Below are positions 8,474 to 15,945 of a stretch of DNA of 38,835 bases, one piece after another. The translations under genes and the position numbers were made by a program. Source of the stretch: Clostridiaceae bacterium DTU079 (GTDB lineage: Bacteria > Bacillota > Clostridia > Acetivibrionales > Acetivibrionaceae); NCBI GenBank assembly GCA_001512505.1, contig LFSC01000055.1, positions 1 through 38,835 of the forward strand, in the 5' to 3' direction. Numbering within the stretch: position 1 is the first letter of the stretch; every line of letters begins with the position of its first letter. The notes under the pieces were generated by a model. It saw only the letters and a program-made list of their open reading frames with translations, searched no databases and was not told the DNA's origin.

Positions 8474-9211
8474 GTGTATAGAAAAAGGATTTTAAAAATT
8501 GTAGCTTTAAATCTTGGAATTGCTTTATTCAATATAATACTTTTTGGTATAGCACGTATAGAGCTAGACATCTCCGATCCGCTTGGGTTCGCCCTTGGAG
8601 TTGCTGCAATATTTTTGAGTATATCGATTTTTATATACGGAAACTACACGCTCTTAACGCAAAAAGCACCTCCGATTATGAAGATAAGTGATATAAAAAG
8701 CCTTGATGATTGTATTATTGTACTTAACCGGTCATATGGAAAGAAAACTTTTGACAATAGCATTACTACATTGAAAGAGCAGGTTGAACGTTTCAATAAA
8801 AAGAAAACCAAAATATTTGGTATGCTCAGTGAAAAATTTAATGTCATTGACAAGGTTTATGAAAAATTCAATACAACAATCTTTGATGTGGAATATGTAT
8901 TTTTGTCCAATATTAAAAGTATTTTGAGCAAAATAAGCGCTTTTGATGAAGAGGACTATGAAAGGATACGTCATGATATTGATCAAAAAAAGTTTTCCGA
9001 TGAAGTTATTACTTCAAAAATGGTTATATATAACGAATACATTACCTTTGTAAAAAATGCAATAGAAGATAATGAAGAGATAATTATAAAGCTGGATGCT
9101 CTTTTACTTGAGCTTTCTAAAGTCAATTCTCTTGAGGCCGGAGAAATTGACAATTTAAAGGAAATAAAAGAAATGGATGAATTGATAAAAAAATCAAAGT
9201 ATTATATATAG
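8474..9211 (+). CDS. Membrane coiled-coil protein, probable partner of the VWA protein
   Basis: 245 residues, GTG start with CAGGAG 13 bases upstream (rather long spacing). Two hydrophobic segments (about 8-28 and 36-58) are followed by a long charged, helical, probably coiled-coil cytosolic region to the C-terminus (TTLKEQVERFNKKKTK, EIDNLKEIKEMDELIKK). No enzyme motif is visible. The plan recalls XpaC-like membrane proteins that accompany VWA and TelA-type genes, but I cannot confirm that family. The next gene, with a VWA domain, starts 37 bp downstream on the same strand, so the two are probably one operon. Confidence 0.55.
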   Translation: MYRKRILKIVALNLGIALFNIILFGIARIELDISDPLGFALGVAAIFLSISIFIYGNYTLLTQKAPPIMKISDIKSLDDCIIVLNRSYGKKTFDNSITTLKEQVERFNKKKTKIFGMLSEKFNVIDKVYEKFNTTIFDVEYVFLSNIKSILSKISAFDEEDYERIRHDIDQKKFSDEVITSKMVIYNEYITFVKNAIEDNEEIIIKLDALLLELSKVNSLEAGEIDNLKEIKEMDELIKKSKYYI

Positions 9212-9248
9212 TTTATTTAAACATATTTATTGAAAGGGTGGTCAGAAG

Positions 9249-10946
9249 ATGTCTGAAAGCAACAAGAATTTTAAAATTATAGCAGCTTTGTTGGGAATAT
9301 CTTTTGTAGTATTCGCACTTATTTACGGTGGAATTTCTTTGACAAAGAACATGGGCAAGAGCCAAAAAGTAATTTCAACAGAAAGTGCCGAAAAAAAATT
9401 AGATAAGCTTTATAAAGATGTAACCGTGAATTTTGTTGAAGCAAAAAAAGGGCAGGTAAATATTGCCCCTCCAGATCTAAAAGAGTCTTTGCCTGATATA
9501 TCAAAGTATCCTCCTCAGGTGGAAGCAACTACAAGCAGCTTTATAGAAATTTTTTCTTCCACTGAAAAGGCAGGAGAGGGAAAAGACGGTTGGCTTCTTG
9601 ATGTGGCAAGGAATTTCAACAGAGCAAATATACAAGTAAACGGTGAACCTGTTTCTGTAAGAATCCGCGGTATTGCCTCCGGACTGGCAACAGACTACAT
9701 AAGTTCCGGTAAATATCAACCCGATGCCTTTACACCTTCCAATGAGCTTTGGGGAAAAATGATCGAATCAAACGGTGTAAAGATATCACTTGTTGAAAAG
9801 AGGCTTGCCGGCAACGTTGCAGGAATACTTCTTTCAAAAGCCAAATACAATGAATTGCTTGAGAAATACGGATCAATAAACTTAAAAAATATTACAGAGG
9901 CAGTAGCTGAAAATGAAATAGCCATGGGTTATACAAACCCTTTTGCAAGCTCTACGGGAATGAACTTTCTGGTTTCCACTTTAAGTACTTTTGACAATAA
10001 AGATTTGTTGAGTGACAAAGCTATTGGAGGTTTTGAGAAATTTCAGACCAACATACCTTTTGTGGCTTATACCACCTTGCAAATGAGGGAATCTGCCCAA
10101 TCGGGGGTTTTGGACGGTTTCATATTGGAGTACCAGACCTATGAAAATACTCCGGAACTAAAGAAAAATTATGTTTTTACTCCTTTCGGTGTAAGACATG
10201 ACAGTCCGATGTATGCCATCGGAAATCTTACCGATGAGAAAAAAGAAATACTTAATAAATTTATTGAATTTTGCAAAAATTCTCAATCACAAAAGCTTGC
10301 AACTGAATACGGATTTAACAAGCTGGATGACTATACTCCGGAAATACCGGATATTGGGGGAGATACCATAGTAGAAGCTCAAAAGCTTTGGAAAGAAAAG
10401 AAGGATGTTAACAATGATATTGTCGCCGTTTTTGTTGCCGATGTATCGGGAAGTATGGCCGGCGAACCGCTCAACAAATTAAAGCAATCTCTTATAAACG
10501 GTTCCCAGTACATAAGTCCGGATGCTTCTATCGGTCTGGTATCCTTTTCAACAGACGTAAACATAAATCTTCCCATCGGCAAATTTGACTTAAATCAAAG
10601 GTCATTATTTGTTGGTGCTGTTGAAAGCCTGAGTGCAAACGGAAATACGGCAATGTTCGATGCAATAATTGTGGCAACTAAGATGCTTATAGAAGAAAAA
10701 GCCCAAAATCCCAATGCCAAGTTGATGCTGTTTGTATTAAGTGACGGTGAGACAAATTACGGGCACTCCCTAAAAGATATAAGAGGTATGATGGAAGCCT
10801 TTGCAATTCCGATTTATACGATAGGGTACAATGCGAACATAAAAGCTCTGGAGACTCTGTCACAAATAAATGAGGCGGCAAGTATAAATGCGGATACAGA
10901 GGATGTTGTATATCAATTGGGAAGCTTATTCAATGCCCAAATGTAA
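9249..10946 (+). CDS. Membrane-anchored substrate-binding-like / VWA domain protein
   Basis: 565 residues. One TM anchor at about 8-31 is followed by a region at about 75-370 with the look of an extracellular solute-binding fold (GYTNPFASSTGMNFLVSTLS; GVLDGFILEYQTYE). A von Willebrand A domain runs from about 390 to 560. The VWA metal site (MIDAS) is intact: DVSGSM starting at Asp398, TAMFDA for the second loop, and a later LSDGE. VWA domains bind protein partners through a divalent cation. Together this suggests a surface protein that binds a ligand and recruits a partner; the ligand is unknown. It follows the coiled-coil gene by 37 bp with AAGGGTGG upstream, and a terminator follows. Confidence 0.75.
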   Translation: MSESNKNFKIIAALLGISFVVFALIYGGISLTKNMGKSQKVISTESAEKKLDKLYKDVTVNFVEAKKGQVNIAPPDLKESLPDISKYPPQVEATTSSFIEIFSSTEKAGEGKDGWLLDVARNFNRANIQVNGEPVSVRIRGIASGLATDYISSGKYQPDAFTPSNELWGKMIESNGVKISLVEKRLAGNVAGILLSKAKYNELLEKYGSINLKNITEAVAENEIAMGYTNPFASSTGMNFLVSTLSTFDNKDLLSDKAIGGFEKFQTNIPFVAYTTLQMRESAQSGVLDGFILEYQTYENTPELKKNYVFTPFGVRHDSPMYAIGNLTDEKKEILNKFIEFCKNSQSQKLATEYGFNKLDDYTPEIPDIGGDTIVEAQKLWKEKKDVNNDIVAVFVADVSGSMAGEPLNKLKQSLINGSQYISPDASIGLVSFSTDVNINLPIGKFDLNQRSLFVGAVESLSANGNTAMFDAIIVATKMLIEEKAQNPNAKLMLFVLSDGETNYGHSLKDIRGMMEAFAIPIYTIGYNANIKALETLSQINEAASINADTEDVVYQLGSLFNAQM

Positions 10947-11000
10947 AAATAGGATATAAGAATTTATAATAAATCCTTCTTAAAGAAAGACAAAATATCT

Positions 11001-11047
11001 CCTTCCGGGTGAGAATTATTTATATTGAACGCCTGGAAGGTTTTTTT
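11001..11047 (+). terminator. Terminator after the VWA gene
   Basis: CCTTCCGGGTG pairs with CGCCTGGAAGG (two G-U pairs) around an AT-rich loop, followed by seven T. It lies 55 bp past the VWA stop. Confidence 0.75.
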
Positions 11048-11112
11048 ATGTTCATGATAAAATCATAGATTTTATATACCGAAAGATAAAACTCTGACTG
11101 CAGGATTGAATA

Positions 11113-11171
11113 TTGACTCTTGCAATTATTAATGTTACCATAAAGTATCATATGCTGTATTAATGTTACCA
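11113..11171 (+). promoter_or_regulatory. lysA upstream region with a 13-bp direct repeat
   Basis: ATTAATGTTACCA occurs at 11128-11140 and 11159-11171, a 31-bp period (three helical turns). The first copy overlaps a weak promoter, TTGACT-17-TACCAT (11113-11141). The repeats could be a tandem regulator site for lysA. No riboswitch-like structure was recognised here. Confidence 0.3.
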
Positions 11172-11217
11172 AATGCTATGTTTCTAACTTAAATAATTAT
11201 TGGAAGGTGGATATAAA

Positions 11218-12531
11218 ATGTTTGTGTCAAAAGCTCTGAAAATAAACAGCAAAAACCATCTGGAAATCGGTGGTTGCGACTGTGTGGACTTGGTTAATGA
11301 ATTTGGTACTCCTTTATATGTTATGGATGAAGGATTGATAAGGGAAAATTGCCAATTATATAAAAATGCCATGGACAAGTATTATAACGGAAACGGTTTG
11401 GTCCTCTATGCCAGCAAGGCCTTGTGTACTATGGCAATTTGCAGGATAGCTCAGCAGGAAGGTCTCGGTCTGGATGTGGTATCCGGCGGAGAACTGTATA
11501 CCGCCATAAAAGCCGGATTCCCCATGGACAGAATATATTTTCACGGCAACAACAAGACAAAAGAAGAGCTTGAGTTGGCTATCGACAACAATATAAGAAG
11601 AATAGTTGTCGATAACAGGCAAGAGCTGAATCACATAAATGAAATTGCATCGAGAAAAGGGAAAACCGTCAATGTTTCCTTTAGAATAAAGCCTGGAATT
11701 GATGCCCATACCCATGACTTTATACAAACAGGTCAAATCGATTCTAAATTCGGCGTTGCCCTCGAAAACGGGGAAGCACTGGAGATAGTAACCGAGGCAG
11801 TAAAGCTTAGTAATATCAACGTAGCAGGATTGCATTGCCATATAGGATCCCAGATTTTCGACATAAAACCTTTTGAGGAAGCAGCAAGAGTAATGCTGGA
11901 GTTTATTGCTCAAATAAAAGAAAAGCTGGGTGTTGAAATTGAAGAATTGAATCTTGGTGGGGGATACGGTATAAAATATACTCCGGAAGATGATCCGATA
12001 GAATATGACAAATATATTGAGTCGGTTTCCAAGGTTATAAGAAATGTTTGTGAAAATAAAGGTATAAAACTTCCCTTCATAGTTATGGAACCAGGAAGGT
12101 CCATAGTTGCGTCTGCAGGTATCACGTTATACAAAATCGGTACAATAAAAGACATTAAGGGTGTAAGAAAATACGTAGCAGTGGACGGCGGTATGGGAGA
12201 CAATCCGAGATATGCCCTGTATCAGTCGAAGTATGATGCCGTTATTGCCAACAGACCCGATGCACCTAAAACCGAGAAAATTACAATTGCCGGCAAGTGC
12301 TGCGAATCCGGCGACCTTTTGGCAAAAGATATTATGATGCCGGAAGTAAAGGAAGGGGATATTTTAGCTGTTCTGGCTACAGGAGCTTACAACTATTCAA
12401 TGTCAAGCAACTACAACCGTATACCGAGACCTCCGGTTGTTCTTGTAAAAGACGGTAAGGCAAGGGTTATTGTAAAAAGAGAGGACTATAACGATATTAT
12501 AAGAAACGACATCATACCTGAAGACTTATAA
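11218..12531 (+). CDS. lysA: Diaminopimelate decarboxylase
   Basis: PLP enzyme of the alanine-racemase fold that decarboxylates meso-diaminopimelate to L-lysine, the last step of lysine synthesis. 437 residues, typical length. The PLP lysine is Lys67 in VLYASKALCTM. Other family marks follow in order: LHCHIGSQIF, the glycine loop LGGGYGIKYT, EPGRSIVA, and the C-terminal substrate/active-site segment GKCCESGDLLA. The ATG at 11218 has GGAAGGTGG eight bases upstream. It appears monocistronic; the next gene starts 124 bp later with its own strong ribosome binding site. Confidence 0.93.
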   Translation: MFVSKALKINSKNHLEIGGCDCVDLVNEFGTPLYVMDEGLIRENCQLYKNAMDKYYNGNGLVLYASKALCTMAICRIAQQEGLGLDVVSGGELYTAIKAGFPMDRIYFHGNNKTKEELELAIDNNIRRIVVDNRQELNHINEIASRKGKTVNVSFRIKPGIDAHTHDFIQTGQIDSKFGVALENGEALEIVTEAVKLSNINVAGLHCHIGSQIFDIKPFEEAARVMLEFIAQIKEKLGVEIEELNLGGGYGIKYTPEDDPIEYDKYIESVSKVIRNVCENKGIKLPFIVMEPGRSIVASAGITLYKIGTIKDIKGVRKYVAVDGGMGDNPRYALYQSKYDAVIANRPDAPKTEKITIAGKCCESGDLLAKDIMMPEVKEGDILAVLATGAYNYSMSSNYNRIPRPPVVLVKDGKARVIVKREDYNDIIRNDIIPEDL

Positions 12532-12655
12532 GCTTTTAAATTTCTTTCACAGATTAAAAACGAAAATAACAGAAACAGATAGAAAAATGTTGCGCAATTT
12601 TCAATATAATGTTATTAATAATATATGTATATTTATAACAAAGGAGGGAGTATAC

Positions 12656-13888
12656 ATGAAAGTTAAATTTAAAGAAACATTTTTAGTTTTAATTTTACTT
12701 GCAGTGGTTTTCTGTAATACGGTTTATTCAAATGCTGCAGAGAGTATGCTGGAGACCAGGACAATCGATGATATAGTAGAATCCTACCAAAGAAATCCAT
12801 TTCGTATAAACGTATCTGTTTCTGACGTATATGAGATTCAACCCAATGCTGAACCTCCATATGTTGCAGGGAGTTTAAAAAGAGAGTATTTAGAGGAAGC
12901 ATTAAATTGTGTTAATTTTTTGCGTTACCTGGTTGGACTGCCTGATGATATCGAATTAAATGACACTTATAACAACTACGCTCAGCATGCTACAATAATA
13001 CTTGCAAGATTAAATATTTTAAGTCACAATCCTAAAAAACCTGATGATATGCCTGACGATTTTTATAATCTTGCATATAGAGGAACTTCAAAATCTAATC
13101 TTGCTTTCGGTTACTCATCTTTAATGGATAGTATTATTGGATATATGGACGATGAAGATGATTATAACATTGATAAAGTAGGACATCGTAGATGGATCTT
13201 GAACCCAAGTATGGCGAAAATAGGTTTTGGGCAGTGCGGCCTTTTCCATAGTGCATATGTATTTGACACAAGTAGAAGTCCTTCCATTAAATTTGACTTT
13301 ATATCATGGCCGGCAAGAAATTATATGCCCGTAGAGTATTTTTATGATGGCAGCATACCTTGGTCAGTTAACCTTGGTAACTATTATACTTTTTCATCTC
13401 CTGACAATATTGAAGTTACACTTACGAGAAGACGTGACAACAAAGTATGGATTTTTAATAAAGACAATATAGAAGAATATGGGTATTTTAATTTAAATGA
13501 TGATAATTACGGAATGACAAAATGTATTATTTTCAGACCTAAAAATGTCGGTGGTTATTATAAGAATGATGTTTTTGATGTTAACATCAAAGGAATACGG
13601 CATTATACCGAAGGAACAGCTGAGATAAATTACACAGTTGAATTTTTCAGTTTGAAAGATGCTATTGCTGAAAGGGAAAAAGATTTTACATATGGAGATA
13701 TAAACGGTGATGGAGACATAGATTCTTTGGATTTAACGATATTGAAAAGGTATATCTTAAGAAAAGCTGAAATTTCGGATATTAGACCGGCTGATCTGGA
13801 TGGTGACGGAGATGTAAATTCACTTGATCTCACAATACTTAAGCGGTATATATTAAGAAAGATCGATAAATTCCCTGTTGAAAAATAG
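12656..13888 (+). CDS. Secreted CAP-domain protein with type I dockerin
   Basis: 410 residues. A signal peptide (about 1-32, cleaved near SNAAES) is followed by a CAP/SCP-like domain (about 80-200) with LARLNILSHNP and the clostridial CAP signature VGHRRWILNP at about 175. A region of about 140 residues of unclear fold follows, then a dockerin at 345-410. The dockerin has two calcium loops of the form D-x-N/D-x-D-G-x-x-D/N-S-L-D, each with LTILKRYILRK. It should therefore attach to a scaffoldin cohesin. CAP domains in bacteria have no single agreed activity, so this is a non-catalytic or unknown-activity cellulosome passenger. The ATG follows AAGGAGGGAG. Confidence 0.85.
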   Translation: MKVKFKETFLVLILLAVVFCNTVYSNAAESMLETRTIDDIVESYQRNPFRINVSVSDVYEIQPNAEPPYVAGSLKREYLEEALNCVNFLRYLVGLPDDIELNDTYNNYAQHATIILARLNILSHNPKKPDDMPDDFYNLAYRGTSKSNLAFGYSSLMDSIIGYMDDEDDYNIDKVGHRRWILNPSMAKIGFGQCGLFHSAYVFDTSRSPSIKFDFISWPARNYMPVEYFYDGSIPWSVNLGNYYTFSSPDNIEVTLTRRRDNKVWIFNKDNIEEYGYFNLNDDNYGMTKCIIFRPKNVGGYYKNDVFDVNIKGIRHYTEGTAEINYTVEFFSLKDAIAEREKDFTYGDINGDGDIDSLDLTILKRYILRKAEISDIRPADLDGDGDVNSLDLTILKRYILRKIDKFPVEK

Positions 13889-13924
13889 ATTTTTATGTAT
13901 GGATTTTTCTTTTCCGGAGCAAAA

Positions 13925-13965
13925 AGGTTGACATCCATCTAATAAAATAGATAGGTGTCAGCCTA
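13925..13965 (+). terminator. Probable terminator after the CAP-dockerin gene
   Basis: An imperfect long stem (AGGTTGACA...TGTCAGCCT with inner TCTA/TAGA pairing) is followed by ATATTTTATAT. It lies about 36 bp past the stop. Mismatches in the stem lower confidence. Confidence 0.5.
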
Positions 13966-14087
13966 TATTTTATATTAAAGAATATTGCAAATATGTATAC
14001 TATTTATAATATAGTAAAAAAAGCAGTGATTTTTTTCTGTTATATCTGATATAATTAATTTTATAAAAAAAAATTGAGGGGGAGAAA

Positions 14088-15881
14088 ATGGATATAAAAA
14101 AAATAACTACTTATGCTATAGTCTATGCTTTAATTTTAATATCTGTTCCAGTTTTCTTTAACAGCGCATGGTTAAAACCGATTCCGGATTTAAAAACGTA
14201 TGAAGGACCCCTGGATTTTTCAGGCTCAAATGCTATGACTGTTATTAACGAGCTTGTCAGTGAATATCCTGAAAGAGTGGTAGGTAGTGAAAATGCAAAA
14301 AAATCTGCCCTGTGGATTCAGGAAAGATTTATAGAATTAGGGCTTGATACCTATACTCAAGAATTTTCCTGTTGGAATTTCAAAGAGACTGATGTGATAC
14401 TCACATTGAGTGATTATTTTGAAAAAACCAAGGGGATAAATGTTGTTGGCGTAAGCAAGGGAAAGAGTGAAGAAATCCTTCTTATTGGAGCTCACAGGGA
14501 CGTATTGGGTACAATTGAAGGTGCCCAGGATAACGCGACGGGTACGGCAGCCATGCTGGAGCTTGCCCGGGTTTTGTCCGACGACGATCACTACTATACC
14601 TATATGTTCGTTTCCTTTGATGCCGAAGAAATAGGTCTTGTAGGTTCGGAAAACTTTATGAAAAGCAACCCCGATCTAAATATCAAGCTGGCTTTAATTC
14701 TTGACTGTGTCGGTTACAAGCATGCAGATACCATCGGTTTTTACCAGTTTGCCGGCGGAAAAGGCGCTTCGCCTCTTTGGACAATTTCTTTAGCCCAAAA
14801 TCTCATGAATGAAAGAAATCTGCCCATGTATTATCTTGACGAGGAGGGCGGATTTGATGCTTTATCAATAAATACATTTAACTCTTATTTAAACAAATTA
14901 CTCAAAAAAAGAGTTGCCGGAAGCTCAAACACCGATACGGGACCTTTTACTGACAGAAATATTCCTTCAGTAGGGTTTATCGCTGCAAAGACCGGTAAAG
15001 AGGTAGATCCTGAGTTGGTTTATCACACAGAAGATGATAACACTTCATTAGTAAGTGAGTTTACCTTGGATAGGATCGGAAAATTTGCTGAACAGTATAT
15101 CAGAAGTGTTGAACTGAACCGATTTGATGGAGATCTTAATAAAAGCTATTATGTTGTAGTTGGAGAAAAATACTTGGGCTTTTTACCCATAGCCGGTTTC
15201 ATGGCTTTTATAACCCTTATGTTTTTTGCATTATGGGCGTTGACTTCGGCAGATGTCATTAAAAATCCCAAACCCTTTTTAAGCTTTTTGAAAAAAGAGA
15301 TCAAGTGGCTCGTTCCCATTCTTTTGATATCAATGGCATCGACCTTTTCCCTGATGCTTTTAAAACAAGATATGTTTTTTGATTTTCCTTTGATTATATT
15401 TATCCTTGCACTGTTTTTTATAGATATTATAACAATATTGACAGTACTTGTTCTGAGGTTTGTATTTGTTATTAAAAGTAAAACGGATTACTATGAGACA
15501 ACAAAATATCAGAGAATACTCCTTAACACTGTTTACATTATTGTCTTTTTCCTGGTTTCAATAATTTATAATGTATTGGTGGCAGCTATGCTTTTGGGAC
15601 TTCCCATACTTTTAATGGGCAGGCAGGGATATAAAAACTTAGGCATCAGAATACTGTGGGGATTTATATTTGTTATATGGTCAATATTTGAAATAGTGAT
15701 GCTGATTATTTGCATCCAGCCGTATCTTTTTGAAATACTGGCCTTTAAACCGGTGTTTTTGATGTTCGTATTTGCTTTTGTGTGGTGCACAACCTTTATC
15801 TATACCGTAAGCTCACCGGCCATTCCGAAAAAGAACTTTGTGCATCCAATAAATATGAAAAGAGACGTTCCGGAAATCTGA
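14088..15881 (+). CDS. Membrane-anchored M28-family zinc aminopeptidase
   Basis: 597 residues. An N-terminal TM segment (about 8-26) precedes an extracytoplasmic M28 peptidase domain (about 45-345). The two-zinc site is complete: His136 (GAHRD), Asp148 (AQDNATG), catalytic Glu180 with Glu181 (FDAEEIG), Asp206 (LDCVGY) and His313 (VYHTEDD). The last 240 residues hold about six hydrophobic segments, an extension that simple secreted M28 aminopeptidases lack. The enzyme probably trims peptides at the outer membrane face; the substrate is unknown. The ATG follows GAGGGGGAG. A TATAAT at 14050-14055 may be its -10 box. Confidence 0.8.
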   Translation: MDIKKITTYAIVYALILISVPVFFNSAWLKPIPDLKTYEGPLDFSGSNAMTVINELVSEYPERVVGSENAKKSALWIQERFIELGLDTYTQEFSCWNFKETDVILTLSDYFEKTKGINVVGVSKGKSEEILLIGAHRDVLGTIEGAQDNATGTAAMLELARVLSDDDHYYTYMFVSFDAEEIGLVGSENFMKSNPDLNIKLALILDCVGYKHADTIGFYQFAGGKGASPLWTISLAQNLMNERNLPMYYLDEEGGFDALSINTFNSYLNKLLKKRVAGSSNTDTGPFTDRNIPSVGFIAAKTGKEVDPELVYHTEDDNTSLVSEFTLDRIGKFAEQYIRSVELNRFDGDLNKSYYVVVGEKYLGFLPIAGFMAFITLMFFALWALTSADVIKNPKPFLSFLKKEIKWLVPILLISMASTFSLMLLKQDMFFDFPLIIFILALFFIDIITILTVLVLRFVFVIKSKTDYYETTKYQRILLNTVYIIVFFLVSIIYNVLVAAMLLGLPILLMGRQGYKNLGIRILWGFIFVIWSIFEIVMLIICIQPYLFEILAFKPVFLMFVFAFVWCTTFIYTVSSPAIPKKNFVHPINMKRDVPEI

Positions 15882-15945
15882 ATCAGTCTACGGTAAATTA
15901 TACTTCGGAGATTGACGGTTGTATTAGCTTGAGGAGTGATAAGCA

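Noticed and set aside
11356-11913. 185-codon minus-strand ORF opposite lysA
   Set aside because: Antisense shadow of a conserved gene; no ribosome binding site or family features.
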